A DNA stretch of 64,000 nucleotides from Oscillatoria princeps RMCB-10 (GCA_019359235.1 JAHHHT010000014.1:124001-188000), one strand, 5' to 3'; shown: positions 34,985 to 47,706, counted from the stretch's first letter. Made by a program: numbers and translations. The notes: generated by a model from the letters alone, not told the origin.

Positions 34985-37900
34985 TTAGATGAGGGTGAAA
35001 TCCTCAACCCCGATGAGATTGCTTTGCACTCCCTGAAGGGATGCCAAGACTTCACCGCTGCTGGCAATACTGATTAAAGTGGCACCGCTGCTTTGGGTAA
35101 TCGCGATCTGACTGAAAGTCAAACCGGCGGCTAATCCGAACAAATCTTCCCCATTTTGGAAGTCTAATATTGTATCACTTCCGTATCCTTCTGTCAAGAC
35201 AAACGTGTCGAGATTGCCACCGCCAGTGAGGGTGTCGTTGCCGAAATCCCCGCGCAGCAAGTCATCGCCAGTGCCACCCGTGAGGATGTCACGATCCTGG
35301 CCGCCATTGAGGGTGTCCGCGCCGTCACCGCCATCGAGGGTGTCAGCGCCTTGGTTGCCGGCGATATAATCATCGCCGTCGTCGCCATCGAGGAGATCGT
35401 TGCCCGTGTTGCCGATTACGGTATCGCTGTCAATGCCTGCATTTATGGTGTCATTACCGGCACACCCATCTATCAAATCAGCGCCAACGTTGCCGAACAA
35501 ACCATCCGCGCCGTCACCGCCACAGATGGTGTCATCCCCAATGTCGCCCAGGACAATATCATTGCCGGCACCGCCTTTGAGGATGTCGTTGTCCATGCCC
35601 CCATAAATAGTATCGCTGCCAAGGCTTCCGCCGATAAAATCAGCGCCAGTGTTGCCAAACAAAAGGTCATCGCCGCTGCGCCCAATTAGGGTATCGTTAC
35701 CCAAGTCGCCCAGAAGGATATCATTGCCGGCTCCACCTAATAAAGCATCATTGTCCTTGCCCCCATAGATAGTATCGTCCCCCAGGCTTCCGCCTAAGAG
35801 ATCGTCACCCGTATTGCCGAACAAAAGATCGTTGCCATCACCGCCATAGAGGGTGTCTGCTCCGATGTCGCCCAGGAGGGTATCACTGTGATCGCCGCCT
35901 AATAAAGCGTCACCATCCTTGCCCCCATATATGGTATCATTGCCAATATCACCATTTGCGAAGTCATCGCCCTGATTGCCATAGAGCAAGTCATTGCCAC
36001 TCCCCCCCTCTAAGTTGTCATTGCCATCACTGGCAGCGAGGGTGTCATTGCCACCCAAGCCATTGATAGCTTCGCCGGCAAGGCTGCCGTTGAGGCTGTC
36101 GTCTCCCTCTGTGCCATTGAGGGTTTGCGCGACGGAGTTGGGAGTCACGCTGCCGGTGCCTAAATCCGGCGTGGGGAATAGATCGCAAATGCAAGATTCG
36201 CCAGAAGTTGGCGCAGGTGCAGTGACTGTGAAGTTGAAAATGTCGCTGACGCTGGCACCGGCACTATCCGTCGCCGTCAGCTGCACCGCAATTGTGCCAA
36301 CATCGCCCTGAGTGGGAGTGCCGCTAAAGGTGCCGGTAGCCGGATCAAAGGCGATCCAGCTCGGTAGAGGAGTGCCATCAGCTAAGGTGGCTGAGTAGGT
36401 TAAAGTGTCGCCGGCATCTACATCGGAGAAGGTAGAAATAGGCAACAGGAAAGTAAAGGCGGTATCTTGCGCGGCAACTCTGTCAGGGATGGGGGTGACG
36501 AGTGCCGGCGCATCATTACTGTTAGCAACTGACAAATTAAAGGTATCCGTTGCTGTGGCACCGGCAGCATCGGTAGCAGTCACTTGGATGCTGAGGTTGC
36601 CAACATCGCTGTTAGTGGGAGTGCCGGTGAAGGTGCCGGTAGCCGCATTAAAAGTCAGCCACGAGGGGAGAGGAGCGCCGCCAGCTAATGTGGCTGAGTA
36701 GGTTAAAGTGTCACCGGCATCAACATCATTGAAGGTAGAAGCGGGGACTGTCAAGCTGAAGGCGGTGTCTTCCGTGGCAGTTGTGTCAGGGATGGGAGAA
36801 GCTACAGTTGGCGCATCGTTAGTGTTGGCGACAGCCAAGTTAAAGCTATCGGAAGCTGTGGCACCGGCAGCATCGGTAGCAGTCACTTGGATGCTGAGGT
36901 TGCCAACATCGCCATTCGTGGGAGTGCCGGTGAAGGTGCCGGTCGTCGCATTAAAAGTCAGCCACGAGGGGAGAGGAGCACCGCCAGCTAAAGTGGCTGA
37001 GTAGGTTAAAGTGTCACCGGCATCAACATCCGAGAAGGTAGAAGCTGGGATTTGGAAGTTAAAGGCGGTGTCTTCCGTGGCAGTCGTGTCAGGAATAGGA
37101 GAAGCGACAGTCGGCGCGTCATTAGTGTTGGCGACAGCCAAATTAAAGGTATCGCTGACAAAGGCACCGGCAGTATCGGTAGCCGTCAGTTGCACCGAAA
37201 TTGTGCCAACATTGCCATTAGTGGGAGTGCCGGTGAAGGTGCCGGTAGTCGCATTAAAAGTCAGCCACGAGGGCAGAGGAGCACCGCCAGCTAAAGTCGC
37301 TGAGTAGGTTAAAGTGTCACCGGCATCCACATCATTGAAAGTAGAAGCCGGGATTGTCAAGCTGAAGGCGGTGTCTTCCGCCGCAGTGGTGTCAGGGATG
37401 GGGGAGACTAAAGTAGGTGCATCATTAGTGTTGGCGACAGCCAAATTAAAGGTATCCGTTGCTGTGGCACCGGCATTATCCGTCGCCGTCAGCTGCACCG
37501 AAATTGTGCCAACATCGCTGTTAGTGGGGGTGCCGGTGAAGGTGCCGGTAGTCGCATTAAACGTGAGCCAGTTTGGTAGAGGAGTGCCGCCAGATAATGT
37601 GGCTGAGTAGGTTAAAGTGTCACCGGCATCAACATCCGAGAAGGTAGAAGCTGGGATTTGGAAGTTAAAGGCGGTGTCTTCCGTGGCAGTCGTGTCAGGG
37701 ATGGGAGAAGCTACAGTCGGCGCATCGTTAGTGTTGGCGACAGCCAAGTTAAAGGTATCGCTGACAGAGGCACCGGCAGTATCGGTAGCCGTCACTTGGA
37801 TGCTGAGATTGCCAACATCGCTGTTAGTGGGAGTGCCGGTGAAGGTGCCGGTAGCCGCATTAAACGTGAGCCAGCTTGGCAAAGGAGTGCCGCCGGCTAA

Positions 37901-40900
37901 TGTGGCTGAATATGTTAAAATGTCACCGGCATCGACATCCGAGAAGGTAGAAGCGGGGATTGTAAAGCTGAAGGCGGTGTCTTCCGTGGCAGTTGTGTCA
38001 GGAATGGGAGAAGCGACAGTAGGCGCGTCATTAGTGTTGGCGACTGCCAAGTTAAAGGTATCAGTTGCTGTGGCACCGGCAGTATCCGTAGCCGTCACTT
38101 GGATGCTGAGATTGCCAACATCGCTGTTGGTGGGGGTGCCGGTGAAGGTGCCGGTAGCCGCATCAAACGTGAGCCACGAGGGGAGAGGAGTGCCGTCAGC
38201 TAATGTGGCTGAATATGTTAAAATGTCACCCGCATCAACATCATTGAAGGTAGAAGCTGGAATTTGGAAGTTAAAGGCGGTGTCTTCCGTGGAAGTTGTG
38301 TCAGGAATGGGAGAAGCGACAGTCGGCGCGTCATTAGTGTTGGCGACTGCCAAGTTAAAGGTATCCGTTGCGGTGGCACCGGCAGTATCGGTAGCTGTCA
38401 CCTGCAAGGAGATTGTGCCAACATCGCTGTTAGTGGGAGTGCCGGTGAAGGTGCCGGTAGTCGCATCAAACGTGAGCCACGAGGGGAGAGGAGTGCCGTC
38501 AGCTAATGTGGCTGAATATGTTAAAGTATCGCCGGCATCCACATCCGAGAAGGTAGAAGCGGGGATTGTAAAGCTGAAGGCGGTGTCTTCCGCCGCAGCT
38601 GTGTCAGGAATGGGGGTGACTAAAGTAGGCGCATCATTAGTGTTGGCGACAGCCAAGTTAAAGGTATCCGTTGCTGTGGCACCGGCAGTATCGGTAGCTG
38701 TCACTTGGATGCTGAGGTTGCCAACATCGCCATTCGTGGGAGTGCCACTAAAGGTGCCGGTAGTCGCATTAAAAGTCAGCCACGAAGGGAGAGGAGCGCC
38801 GCCAGCTAATGTGGCTGAATATGTTAAAATGTCACCTGCATCCGCATCAGAGAAGGTAGAAGCCGGAATTTGGAAGTTGAAGGCGGAGTCTTCCGTTGCC
38901 GTTGTGTCAGGGATGGGAGAAGCTACAGTCGGCGCATCGTTAGTGTTGGCGACAGCCAAATTAAAGGTATCGCTGACAGAGGCACCGGCAGTATCGGTAG
39001 CCGTCACTTGGATGCTGAGGTTGCCAACATCGCCATTCGTGGGAGTGCCGGTGAAGGTGCCGGTCGCCGCATCAAAAGTCAGCCACGAGGGGAGAGGAGC
39101 GCCGCCAGCTAAGGTAGCTGAGTAGGTTAAAGTGTCACCGGCATCAACATCATTGAAGGTAGAAGCCGGGACTGTCAAGCTGAACGCGGTGTCTTCCGCC
39201 GCAGTTATGTCAGGAATGGGAGAAGCTACAGTCGGCGCATCGTTGACATTTGCCACTGAGAGCGTGAAATTATGGTCAACATTTGCCGTGCCATCGGATA
39301 CCCGCAACACCACATTGTAAGTGCCGACTTGAGGGTTGGTTGGGGTGCCAGTTAGGGTGCCGGTGCCATTCCCATTGTCCGTGAAAGTCAGCCAGGCAGG
39401 TAGGGTAGGCGCACTAATTGTTAAAGTGTCACCGGTATCGGGATCTGTGGTGCTGATATTGTAGGTGTAGGCCACATCTTCGGTGGCAGCTGTCACCGCA
39501 CTGCTGGTAAAACTGGGGGGTTGATTCAGTGCCGAGTTGGCATTAATTGTGTGGGTGTAAGCAGTATTTGCGCCCAAGACGTAGGTGCTTCCAGCCGGTG
39601 CTGTCAGCCCCAGCTGCACCGTCTCGGCAGGTTCAGTCAGGCTGTCTGCCAATATCTGCAGGGGGATATTGACGGTGGTGGTGCCGGCTGGTATAGTAAT
39701 TGTGCCGGTGGGGGCAGTAAAATCACTGCCACTGGCAGCAGTACCCCCCGTCACCGTGTAAGGCACAGTTACGTCAAAACCTACCGCTTGGCTGAGTTGA
39801 ACTGCGATATTTTGAGTGGCGGAACCGCTAGCCGGTTCATTGGCATTCGAGGCGGTGCTGGTAAACTGAACCTGAAACTGCTCAAACGCACCACTATCCG
39901 TATTAACCCGGGTGACGCCGCGCTGATCTAATGTTTCCCCCGCCACACCGGCATTAATTGCAGGACTGCCCGCAAGCAGGGCGTGCGTGAAAGTTGGCCC
40001 GCCATTATCTTGCAAGGGGCCAAGCAAGGGATCGACAAGCGTCACACTCGCTGTTACATTAACATCAGAGGGGTCAGAAGGATTTTTGGGCGGCCACTGG
40101 ATATTCCCCCCGCCATCGGTGAATTGAAAGCCGGTGTGTTGCTTAATATTCCAAGGATTCCCCCCATTTGCCGCCGTATTGTAGGCAACAATTGTATTTT
40201 TTAGAGTTGTACTCGCACCGCCCCCCCAAAACGCCCCACCCTGAAAGCCGGCGCTATTGTTGGCAAACGTTGTGTTGGTGATGCTGGTTGGATTGGAGCC
40301 ATTGTTGAGCGCTATCGCCCCACCCAGCGCGTTGGTATCTGTAGCTTTGTTGCCAGAAAAGGTACTGTTGGCCATCGTGAGAGTTGCGGTGTTTCCCACC
40401 CAAAAGCCACCGCCTTGAACCAGCGCCGAATTGTTTTCAACGGTGGTATCTCTGACTGTCACGTCACCGTTGCCTATCCGCACTCCGCCGCCAAGCGCGT
40501 CTCCTTTGGCGTCTTTAATGACCGAATTATTGGCAATGGTGCAATCTTCAATAATCACCTTGTCGGGGTTATAAACAAACAGAAACAGCCCCCCGCCTTG
40601 CCCCGCCCCTGTATTCCCGTCAAATTGGCTGTTGCGTATGGTAATAGTGCCGCCCACTGGACCCGCTGTGAAACCAGGGCCAGAAGCATTCGCGCCATCG
40701 GTATAAATTGCCCCGCCGTAACCCCTGGTATAATTGGTGGCAGCTGTCCCCAATGGCCCGCCCGGCGTCGAGTCGTTATTGGTGAAGATTGAGTTCTCTA
40801 CTGTCAGGGTGCCCAAGAGGTGATTAATTGCCCCGCCATTAATCCCCCTGTTGTTGGTAAACTCACAGCCGGTGACGGTCAGGCTTCCCGCACTTTTGGT

Positions 40901-41959
40901 AGCAATCGCGCCCCCGCCACGTTCGCTGCCTGCCAAGGTGCCATCATTGCCATCAAATGTACTGTTAATCACAGTATTGGTACTCTGAAAACCAGTATAA
41001 ATTGCACCTGCAAAGCCAGCAAAGTTGTTATTAAAGGCGCAATTTTCTATCGTTAAAGTGCTGCTCGACCCTCCCAGAATTCCTGCGCCCGCTGAAGCGG
41101 CTTCGTCAGTTTCGTCTGTGCCAGTAAGCCGGCCATTAGCGACGGTGACATTCTTTAGGGTAAAATTAACGAGACTTTGCACGTTAATCACACGGCTGGC
41201 ATTATTCCCACTGATGGTTAAGCCGGCAGCTGCCGCCCCATCAATCGTCAGGTTTTTGGTGACATTGAGTTGCCCGCTGGTGAGGGTTATCGTCTGATTC
41301 GCGAGGCTGGAAGCGAATTGAATAGTGTCCCCCGCAGCTGCGCTGGCAATCGCCTGTCTTAACGAGCCGGCACCGCTGTCCGCATTATTCGTTACCGTCA
41401 GGATGGCTAAAACCCCGGTGTAAGCTAACCTCACCTCTGGCTTAAATGCGGGAGGCGCTTTTATGGGGCCGGTGGTAAATTCTAAATTCCAGTTACCGCC
41501 GCCTATTAAGTCGGCAGAGGCCGCAATCGCAGCGCCGGTTAATTGGCTGAGCTGTCGCACAAAGGTTGCCCCATCTCCGCCGGCAACACGGCATCCGTAT
41601 AGCAGGAGGTTCGCCTCTTCAGCCAGTAAATTTCGCCACTCCTGCCAGCTACTTGCATACTGTTCTAAGATGTCTGAACTCAGGACAGTATTGCCTAATT
41701 GCAGGCGGCCCCAACTGCCGTGAGCGACGATGTGAACTGCGTCTATTAAGCCGCCATCGCCGGCCAATTTTTGCAGCTCTGTTGTGATGGCTTGGATGCC
41801 GTCTTTATCTGAGTCGAGGATGGTGACTTTCACATCCTCTTTCACCCCCGCAGCTAAGACTTGGCAGTCATCTACGCGCGAGTCAATAAAGACAGCAGTT
41901 ACAGGTTGGAAAGTGGAAAATTTAGATTTCTCAGGAATTGAAAGGAAAGCAGTCGTCAC
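34985..41959 (-). CDS. Giant DUF4347 / beta-helix / cadherin-like / RTX surface protein
   Basis: 2324 aa from a GTG at 41959 (GGAG about 9 nt upstream). Order: DUF4347 (about 20-185, [14 protein letters not shown] and [13 protein letters not shown]); a right-handed beta-helix (about 190-680, [20 protein letters not shown], repeated NSTFSGN/NNSA turns); Calx-beta (about 705-805); one divergent and ten nearly identical 101-aa cadherin/Ig-like units ending VANTNDAP (36215-39245); then RTX calcium-binding repeats (GGxGxDxLxG, 34985-36170). The C-terminus has the form of a type I secretion signal. Likely an exported adhesin or sheath/S-layer-type protein. No secretion genes are nearby. Paralogue of the next gene. 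Confidence 0.92.
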   Translation of the reverse strand: MTTAFLSIPEKSKFSTFQPVTAVFIDSRVDDCQVLAAGVKEDVKVTILDSDKDGIQAITTELQKLAGDGGLIDAVHIVAHGSWGRLQLGNTVLSSDILEQYASSWQEWRNLLAEEANLLLYGCRVAGGDGATFVRQLSQLTGAAIAASADLIGGGNWNLEFTTGPIKAPPAFKPEVRLAYTGVLAILTVTNNADSGAGSLRQAIASAAAGDTIQFASSLANQTITLTSGQLNVTKNLTIDGAAAAGLTISGNNASRVINVQSLVNFTLKNVTVANGRLTGTDETDEAASAGAGILGGSSSTLTIENCAFNNNFAGFAGAIYTGFQSTNTVINSTFDGNDGTLAGSERGGGAIATKSAGSLTVTGCEFTNNRGINGGAINHLLGTLTVENSIFTNNDSTPGGPLGTAATNYTRGYGGAIYTDGANASGPGFTAGPVGGTITIRNSQFDGNTGAGQGGGLFLFVYNPDKVIIEDCTIANNSVIKDAKGDALGGGVRIGNGDVTVRDTTVENNSALVQGGGFWVGNTATLTMANSTFSGNKATDTNALGGAIALNNGSNPTSITNTTFANNSAGFQGGAFWGGGASTTLKNTIVAYNTAANGGNPWNIKQHTGFQFTDGGGNIQWPPKNPSDPSDVNVTASVTLVDPLLGPLQDNGGPTFTHALLAGSPAINAGVAGETLDQRGVTRVNTDSGAFEQFQVQFTSTASNANEPASGSATQNIAVQLSQAVGFDVTVPYTVTGGTAASGSDFTAPTGTITIPAGTTTVNIPLQILADSLTEPAETVQLGLTAPAGSTYVLGANTAYTHTINANSALNQPPSFTSSAVTAATEDVAYTYNISTTDPDTGDTLTISAPTLPAWLTFTDNGNGTGTLTGTPTNPQVGTYNVVLRVSDGTANVDHNFTLSVANVNDAPTVASPIPDITAAEDTAFSLTVPASTFNDVDAGDTLTYSATLAGGAPLPSWLTFDAATGTFTGTPTNGDVGNLSIQVTATDTAGASVSDTFNLAVANTNDAPTVASPIPDTTATEDSAFNFQIPASTFSDADAGDILTYSATLAGGAPLPSWLTFNATTGTFSGTPTNGDVGNLSIQVTATDTAGATATDTFNLAVANTNDAPTLVTPIPDTAAAEDTAFSFTIPASTFSDVDAGDTLTYSATLADGTPLPSWLTFDATTGTFTGTPTNSDVGTISLQVTATDTAGATATDTFNLAVANTNDAPTVASPIPDTTSTEDTAFNFQIPASTFNDVDAGDILTYSATLADGTPLPSWLTFDAATGTFTGTPTNSDVGNLSIQVTATDTAGATATDTFNLAVANTNDAPTVASPIPDTTATEDTAFSFTIPASTFSDVDAGDILTYSATLAGGTPLPSWLTFNAATGTFTGTPTNSDVGNLSIQVTATDTAGASVSDTFNLAVANTNDAPTVASPIPDTTATEDTAFNFQIPASTFSDVDAGDTLTYSATLSGGTPLPNWLTFNATTGTFTGTPTNSDVGTISVQLTATDNAGATATDTFNLAVANTNDAPTLVSPIPDTTAAEDTAFSLTIPASTFNDVDAGDTLTYSATLAGGAPLPSWLTFNATTGTFTGTPTNGNVGTISVQLTATDTAGAFVSDTFNLAVANTNDAPTVASPIPDTTATEDTAFNFQIPASTFSDVDAGDTLTYSATLAGGAPLPSWLTFNATTGTFTGTPTNGDVGNLSIQVTATDAAGATASDSFNLAVANTNDAPTVASPIPDTTATEDTAFSLTVPASTFNDVDAGDTLTYSATLAGGAPLPSWLTFNAATGTFTGTPTNSDVGNLSIQVTATDAAGATATDTFNLSVANSNDAPALVTPIPDRVAAQDTAFTFLLPISTFSDVDAGDTLTYSATLADGTPLPSWIAFDPATGTFSGTPTQGDVGTIAVQLTATDSAGASVSDIFNFTVTAPAPTSGESCICDLFPTPDLGTGSVTPNSVAQTLNGTEGDDSLNGSLAGEAINGLGGNDTLAASDGNDNLEGGSGNDLLYGNQGDDFANGDIGNDTIYGGKDGDALLGGDHSDTLLGDIGADTLYGGDGNDLLFGNTGDDLLGGSLGDDTIYGGKDNDALLGGAGNDILLGDLGNDTLIGRSGDDLLFGNTGADFIGGSLGSDTIYGGMDNDILKGGAGNDIVLGDIGDDTICGGDGADGLFGNVGADLIDGCAGNDTINAGIDSDTVIGNTGNDLLDGDDGDDYIAGNQGADTLDGGDGADTLNGGQDRDILTGGTGDDLLRGDFGNDTLTGGGNLDTFVLTEGYGSDTILDFQNGEDLFGLAAGLTFSQIAITQSSGATLISIASSGEVLASLQGVQSNLIGVEDFTLI
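36215..39245. repeat. Ten tandem 303-bp repeats
   Basis: Each encodes a 101-aa cadherin/Ig-like unit ([55 protein letters not shown]). Units are nearly identical in DNA, and the period of exactly 303 bp is visible from recurrent sequence. High identity suggests recent expansion or homogenisation. Confidence 0.93.
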
Positions 41960-42338
41960 GATGGATACTCCAGGGGAAAGTTTTCTGGTAGATACACCCC
42001 CGGAGAAAGTTAGACGCGAGTGCGCTACTTTTAGACTGCGCCAAACACTTGAATAGATCCAGCGAAAATCCTGTCAGTTTGGTCAGCCCCCTATCTGGCT
42101 TGTGAGTATAAAAAGATAGGAGATGCCTTTTGAAGTTGACTGAAAGTCAGATGCTGCACCCTCCAGGATACTCCAGAACCTAAAGCTTCTGGCTAACCGC
42201 TCCATAAATTAGACTGACCTGGGGTAAATTTTGAGCCCGACTCCGACAATTTTTTTCTGTAGCTATAATTTAAAAATCGGACAAATGCGCCAACTGTCTA
42301 AAAGAAGGCGCAAAGCTTTCAAGCAGAGCTTTCGCCTC
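41960..42338. other. Intergenic stretch between the two DUF4347 paralogues
   Basis: 379 bp. GGATACTCCAG occurs just before the GTG (41963-41973, the ribosome-binding region) and again at 42166-42176, and a variant precedes the other paralogue (46104-46114). These may be remnants of the duplication. No gene. Confidence 0.5.
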
Positions 42339-45300
42339 CTAAATTAGGAGGAAATCCTGCACGCCAGTTGCGCTGGCTTGCACCCCATTCAAAACAGCCA
42401 AGATTTCACCCGTGCTGGCAATACTGATCGAGGTGGTGCCGGAGCCTTGGGTAATGGTTAGCTGACTGAAAGTCAGACCGCCGGCTAATCCCAGAGAATC
42501 TTCCCCATCTGCAAAATCTGCCACCGTATCTCTGCCATTGCCAGATTTCAAGACAAACACATCGCCCCCCACACCCCCGGTCAGAAAGTCGCTGCCTCTA
42601 TCGCCGCTCAGCAGATCCGAACCGCTGCCACCTGTAAGAGTGTCACTATCTTGACCTCCATTGAGAGTGTCACTGCCATCACCGCCATCGAGCCTGTCAG
42701 TGCCCGAATTGCCGGAAATAAAATCACTGTCTAGGTCGCCATCGAGAAAATCGTTGCCTTGGTTGCCTATCAGAGTGTCGCTGTCCTCACCGCCTTGGAT
42801 GCTATCATCACCCTCACACCCATCTATCAGGTCAGCGCCAGCGTTTCCGAAAAAAAGGTCATTTCCATCACCCCCACACAGGGTATCACTACCCATGTCG
42901 CCCGACAGAATATCGTCGCCTAAACCTCCTTTGAGGGTGTCATTCTCCTTCCCCCCATACAGGGTATCGCTGCCAAATCCGCCTAATAAGAAATCATTCC
43001 CGGCATTCCCGTACAGCAGGTCATTTTCGGCACCGCCCCCCAAGGTGTCATCGCCTAAATTTCCGGCGAGGATATCATTGCCAGATCCACCTAATAGAGC
43101 GTCATTTTCCTGGCCCCCAGAAAGGGTATCGCTGCCACTGCCCCCATCTGCGAAGTCAGCGCCAGCATTGCCGTACAGCAAGTCATTGCCGGCACCGCCA
43201 TTGAGGGTGTCGTTGCCGAAGTCGCCGGCGAGGGTGTCATCCCCATCTCCGCCACTGACACCGTCACTGTCCTCGCCGGCAAAAATGCGATCGTTTCCAG
43301 TGCCGCCATCTGTGAAGTCAGCGCCCTGATTGCCGTAGAGCACGTCATTGCCACTCCCCCCGTCTAAGTTGTCGCTGCCGGCACTTCCAGCAAGTGTGTC
43401 ACTGCCATCAAAGCCATTCAGAGCTTCGTTTCCGAGGTTCCCATTTAGGGTGTCGTTCCCCCCTGTGCCATTGAGGGTTTGTGAAACCGCTTTGGGAATT
43501 CCACTGGCGGTGCCGAAATTAGGGTTGGGCAACAGATCGCAAAGGCAACTCTGTTCAGGCGTGGGTGCCGGCGTCGGAGTGGGTGCCGGCGTTGGCGTCG
43601 GAGTGGGTGCCGGCGTTGGCGTTGGTGCCGGTGCCGGCGTTGGCGTTGGTGCCGGCGTTGGCGTCGGAGTGGGCACCGGCGTTGGCGTTGGAGTGGGTGC
43701 CGGTGCCGAGTTGGCATTAATCGTGTCGGTGTGGGCAACATTTGCGCCCAAGACGTAGGTGATCCCAGCCGCTGCTGTCATCCCCAGCTGCACCGTCTCG
43801 GCAGGTTCAGTCAGGCTGTCTGCCAATATCTGCAGCGGGATATTGACGCTCGTCGTGCCGGCTGGTATAATAATTGTGCCGGTGGGGGCAGTAAAATCAC
43901 TGCCACTTGTGGCAGTACCCCCTGTCACCGTGTAAGGCACAGTTATGTCAAAAGCTGCCGCTTGGCTGAGTTGAACTGCGATATTTTGAGTGGCGGAACC
44001 GCTAGCCGGTTCATTGGCATTCGAGGCGGTGCTGGTAAACTGAACCTGAAACTGCTCAAAGGCACCACTATCCGTATTAACCCGGGTGACGCCGCGCTGA
44101 TCTAATGTTTCCCCCGCCACACCGGCATTAATTGCAGGACTTCCCGCAAGCAGGGCGTGCGTGAGAGTTGGCCCGCCATTATCTTGCAAGGGGCCAAGCA
44201 AGGGATCGACAAGCGTCACACTCGCTGTTACATTCAGATCCGACGGGTCAGAAGGATTTTTGGGCGGCCACTGGATATTCCCCCCGCCATCGGTGAATTG
44301 AAAGCCGGTGTGTTGCTTAATATTCCAGGGATTGCCCCCATTTGCCGCCGTGTTGTAGGCAACAATTGTATTTTTGAGTGTCGCACTCGCACCGCCCCCC
44401 CAAAACGCCCCACCCTGAAAGCCGGCGTTATTGTTGGCAAACGTCGAGTTAGTGATGGTGGTTGGATTGGAGGCATTGTTGAGCGCTATCGCCCCACCCA
44501 ACCCGCCGGTGCCGGCAGCATCTTTTGCTTGGTTGCCAGAAAAGGTACTGTTGGCAATCGTAACTGGCGAAGTTCCTCCCACCCACAAGCCCCCGCCTTG
44601 AACCAGCGCCACATTATTTTCAAACGTAGTATTTCTGACGGTCAGCTCACTGTTTCCATGCCTTATCCCACCGCCAAAGGCATCTCCTTTGGCGTCCTCA
44701 ATCACCTGATTGCTGACAATTGTGCAATCTTCAACAATCACCCTGTCCGGGGGATACGCAAACAAAAACAGCGCCCCGCCTTGGCCGGCTCCTTTATTCC
44801 CCTCAAACCGGCTGTTAGAAATCCGAATCTCGCCCGCATCCGGATTGGCACTGTCAGAAGCCCCATCGGTATAGATCGCCCCCCCGTAACCCCTGGTATA
44901 ATTTGTGGCCGCCTGCCCCAACGGGCCTCCTGCCGTTGAGTCGTTATTGATAAACGTCGAATTTTCTACCGTCAGCTGGCTCAACAGGTTGTTAATCGCC
45001 CCGCCGTTGATGCCTTTGTTGTTAGTAAAATCGCTGTTCCTGACCGCCAGACTGCTTAAACTTTTTACAAAAATTGCGCCGCCGGCACTCTCGGTATTTG
45101 CGGAAGCCTGGTTGCTGTCAAAGGTACAGTTTTCTACCACCGTTGTGCTGGAATTTCCCGCAACAATAGCGCCGCCCTCACCCGCAACATTATTCTTGAA
45201 GTTGCAATTCTCTACCGTTAAAACGGCCTGACCGCCCGTGAGAATACCTCCCCCTTGTTCCGAAGTGCGCCCGTTGGCAACCGTCAGATTCTTGAGAGTG

Positions 45301-46100
45301 AAATTTGTGGCTGCACCCCCCACCTCAAAGACGCGGCTGGCATTATTCCCGCTCACAGTTAGTCCAGCTGCTGCCGCCCCATCAACCGTCAGGTTTTTGC
45401 TGACCGTGAGTTGCCCGCTGGTAAGGGTTATCGTCTGATTCGCGAGGCTGGAAGCGAATTGAATCGTATCGCCCGCCGCTGCGCTGGCAATCGCTTGTCT
45501 TAACGAGCCGGCACCGCTGTCCGCATTATTCGTAACTGTCAGGATGGCTAGAACACCGGTATAAGCCAACCTCACCTCTGGCTTAAATGCTGGAGCCGCT
45601 TTGATGGGGCCGGTGGTAAATTCTAAATTCCAGTTCCCGCCGCCTATTAAGTCAGCAGAAGCCGCAATCGCAGCGCCGGTTAATTTGCTGAGCTGGCGCA
45701 CAAAGGTGGCCCCATTTCCGCCGGCCACACTGCAGCTGTACAGGAGGATGTTCGCCTTTTCTGCCAGTAGATTCCGCCACTGCTGCCAGCAGCTTTTGTA
45801 CTGGGAGAGGGTGTCTGAACTCAGGACAGAATTGCCAACTTGCAGGCGGCCCCGACTGCCGTGAGCGACGATGTGAACTGCGTCAATTGAGCCATAAGCG
45901 GCGGCAAATTTTTGCAGGTGGGCGGTGATGGCTTCGACCCCATCTTTGTAGCGGTCGAGGAGGATTGCTCCCACCCCCTCTCTCACACCGGCAGCTAGGA
46001 ATTGGCACTCACCCACGCCCGAGTCAATGAGGACCAGCGATCTGGATTGGGGATTTGGGATTCGGGATTGGGGATTGATTTGGGTGACGGACTCGGTCAT
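42339..46100 (-). CDS. DUF4347 / beta-helix / Calx-beta / RTX surface protein, paralogue
   Basis: 1253 aa from the ATG at 46100, which aligns with the start of the downstream paralogue; an ATG at 46160 would add 20 residues. Order: DUF4347 (about 20-185), beta-helix (about 190-680), Calx-beta (about 700-805), a Pro-Thr-Ala linker (43555-43715, [11 protein letters not shown] units), then RTX repeats (42339-43500). It lacks the ten cadherin-like units. Long stretches are identical to the paralogue, such as [18 protein letters not shown]. The N-terminus contains [13 protein letters not shown], which is the translation of a low-complexity GGGATTGGGGATT repeat. Probably exported by type I secretion. 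Confidence 0.9.
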   Translation of the reverse strand: MTESVTQINPQSRIPNPQSRSLVLIDSGVGECQFLAAGVREGVGAILLDRYKDGVEAITAHLQKFAAAYGSIDAVHIVAHGSRGRLQVGNSVLSSDTLSQYKSCWQQWRNLLAEKANILLYSCSVAGGNGATFVRQLSKLTGAAIAASADLIGGGNWNLEFTTGPIKAAPAFKPEVRLAYTGVLAILTVTNNADSGAGSLRQAIASAAAGDTIQFASSLANQTITLTSGQLTVSKNLTVDGAAAAGLTVSGNNASRVFEVGGAATNFTLKNLTVANGRTSEQGGGILTGGQAVLTVENCNFKNNVAGEGGAIVAGNSSTTVVENCTFDSNQASANTESAGGAIFVKSLSSLAVRNSDFTNNKGINGGAINNLLSQLTVENSTFINNDSTAGGPLGQAATNYTRGYGGAIYTDGASDSANPDAGEIRISNSRFEGNKGAGQGGALFLFAYPPDRVIVEDCTIVSNQVIEDAKGDAFGGGIRHGNSELTVRNTTFENNVALVQGGGLWVGGTSPVTIANSTFSGNQAKDAAGTGGLGGAIALNNASNPTTITNSTFANNNAGFQGGAFWGGGASATLKNTIVAYNTAANGGNPWNIKQHTGFQFTDGGGNIQWPPKNPSDPSDLNVTASVTLVDPLLGPLQDNGGPTLTHALLAGSPAINAGVAGETLDQRGVTRVNTDSGAFEQFQVQFTSTASNANEPASGSATQNIAVQLSQAAAFDITVPYTVTGGTATSGSDFTAPTGTIIIPAGTTSVNIPLQILADSLTEPAETVQLGMTAAAGITYVLGANVAHTDTINANSAPAPTPTPTPVPTPTPTPAPTPTPAPAPTPTPAPTPTPTPAPTPTPAPTPEQSCLCDLLPNPNFGTASGIPKAVSQTLNGTGGNDTLNGNLGNEALNGFDGSDTLAGSAGSDNLDGGSGNDVLYGNQGADFTDGGTGNDRIFAGEDSDGVSGGDGDDTLAGDFGNDTLNGGAGNDLLYGNAGADFADGGSGSDTLSGGQENDALLGGSGNDILAGNLGDDTLGGGAENDLLYGNAGNDFLLGGFGSDTLYGGKENDTLKGGLGDDILSGDMGSDTLCGGDGNDLFFGNAGADLIDGCEGDDSIQGGEDSDTLIGNQGNDFLDGDLDSDFISGNSGTDRLDGGDGSDTLNGGQDSDTLTGGSGSDLLSGDRGSDFLTGGVGGDVFVLKSGNGRDTVADFADGEDSLGLAGGLTFSQLTITQGSGTTSISIASTGEILAVLNGVQASATGVQDFLLI
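43555..43715. repeat. Low-complexity GGTGCCGGCGTTGGCGTYGGA repeat
   Basis: Encodes the Pro-Thr/Pro-Ala linker of the DUF4347 paralogue on the minus strand. The repeated 6- and 12-bp units are prone to slippage. Confidence 0.9.
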
Positions 46101-47235
46101 GCAGGATACTCTAGAGTTACATTGGCTGGCTGGCATACTCCCAAAGGAAAAGACTCTCACCCAATTGGGCAGCGCCAGCGAAAAGCGAACCCATTAGGGG
46201 GGTGTGTGCGGCAGTGCTCGCAGACAAGCAAATCCGTTAAACCTTTACTAGAGCGTTTCTAGTGTTAGAAAAAATTAACAAACATTCAAAGCTAGACTGA
46301 ATAAGCTTTTCAGGCTTTTGGCAGTTTTTCAGGACGGTTGGCAAGTCAAAGGGTGTTTGCGGGACTGTTGAAGTGTAGAATAATTTAGATTGCAGTGTCA
46401 AATGCAGCACTTACAAGCCGGTGGCACAAGTGAGCCGCTTGGCAGTGTGGCAGTGGCAGCAAAAGGATAGCCAGCGGGACGATCGAGCCTCCCAGTCTTT
46501 TGCAAAGCAACCTCCCCAGGGTGGGAGGGCGAGATCGCCTGAAAAAATGAAAAAACCGTAAAAATGCGGGCCTGCTCCGGTTGAGTTTCGGCTGCACAGA
46601 GAGCGCCGTCCTCGCCAAAGACCGCTCTCACCGACTGGCCACTCGGTCGGGGTGCGTATGATTACCTGGAAGGATATCCCAAAAACCCTACAGAATGCCT
46701 TCCAAACCGGGAAATTCAACCGACTTTGCAGGAATTACAGGATGGGTTCGCGCTCCGCTGGAGGCAAAACCCTGCCGGCGCAACACCAGCAGGTATCCGC
46801 TCTGTTTTTGCAGAGCAGATGTCAGGGCGAGCGTCCCGATAGCCCTTCTGAGGTTTGGCCTAAACAGGCGCAGTGTGGGAAGGCGTCACCCTTGAGGGGT
46901 GTGACCCAGATATGCAAACACGTCCAGGATCGGTGGAGCTGTGCGAAGTTTGCGGAAAGACCGCTGCAGCCTCAGGCTATCTTGTTTTTCACACAAGTTC
47001 GCGGCCTCTGTCCATCCGCAATCTTACTTAATTTGTAAAGGGCTTGGCTCGGGAAACCTCAGTGAATTCCCTGGCGTCCAAATAGGTGGGACTTGCTAAG
47101 TGCCGGTCGCTATCATAAGGATGGCGGTAGAGTTCTAGCAGGACACGGTAAACTACCTACAGCAGTTTGTCCCAGACCTTGAGTCTGCGACCCTGTTCTG
47201 CCACTGATTGTTGACGTCGTGAGCCTCACTTCTCC
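46101..47235. other. Long intergenic stretch with an RNA candidate at its right end
   Basis: 1135 bp. A 128-codon ORF at 46652-47038 has no recognisable domain, is Cys/Arg/Gln-rich and is rejected. 47041-47225 folds as a long rod (listed separately). Nothing else could be supported. Confidence 0.6.
47041..47225 (+). ncRNA. Rod-shaped RNA candidate, possibly 6S RNA
   Basis: From the outside in, the two halves pair: GGCTC/GAGCC (47046/47221), CAGTG/CACTG (47060/47202), AGGT-GGGAC with GTCCC-AG-ACCT (47084-47092/47169-47179), then a 7-bp apical hairpin CGCTATC-ATAAG-GATGGCG (47108-47126). Between the second and third stems is a large, mostly unpaired bubble. The length of about 185 nt and the rod with a central bubble are what is known of 6S RNA, which binds RNA polymerase. 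The assignment rests on shape only. It ends 10 nt before the lptA ATG and could instead be its leader. Confidence 0.35.
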
Positions 47236-47706
47236 ATGATCACCTTTGCGAAACTGCCTGGTTTATTCATGCTTCGCCTCGGATTTGCCTTGATGCTGCC
47301 GGTGGCGTACTTGAGTGCGAGTGCCGCTCCCTCCTACCCGCAGCCCCTGGCCGGTGCGGACCGCTCTCTGACGCTGCGCTCGGACATTCAAGAAGCCGAT
47401 GCCAAAACGGGGATTGTCACGGCTCGGGGCAACGTGCAAATTGACTATCCAGCCCGACAAATTCAAGCCACAGCCGCCCAAGCTCAGTATTTTAGCCGCG
47501 AGCGCCGCATCGTTCTCAGTGGCGATGTCTACGTCTTGCAGCAGGGCAACAGCCTGCGCGGCGAGACAATCACCTACCTGATTGATGAGGGGCGATTTAT
47601 CGCTGTCCCGAAAAGCAGCCGGCAAGTCGAATCCATTTATCTCGTCCCGGAGCAAAATGCCTCAGCCCCCGGCGCTCAACCCAAGCCGGCCATACCCTCT
47701 TTTTGA
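47236..47706 (+). CDS. lptA: LptA/OstA-like LPS transport protein
   Basis: 156 aa. Signal peptide about 1-30 (LPGLFMLRLGFALMLPVAYL, cleavage near SASAAP), then one OstA-like beta-jellyroll domain (LRSDIQEADAKTGIVTARGN, ATAAQAQYFSRERRIVLSGD, LRGETITYLIDEGRF). In the Lpt pathway LptA bridges the periplasm for lipopolysaccharide. It is followed by lptB after 128 nt, and lptF/G comes next. Confidence 0.88.
   Translation: MITFAKLPGLFMLRLGFALMLPVAYLSASAAPSYPQPLAGADRSLTLRSDIQEADAKTGIVTARGNVQIDYPARQIQATAAQAQYFSRERRIVLSGDVYVLQQGNSLRGETITYLIDEGRFIAVPKSSRQVESIYLVPEQNASAPGAQPKPAIPSF

Noticed and set aside
37617-39125. Plus-strand open frame of 502 codons across the cadherin-like repeats
   Set aside because: It is antisense to a well-supported giant gene, and its openness follows from the 303-bp period (a multiple of 3). 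It has no domain or ribosome binding site.
46652-47038. 128-codon plus-strand ORF before the RNA candidate
   Set aside because: Odd composition, no domain, poor start context; the stretch reads better as non-coding DNA.
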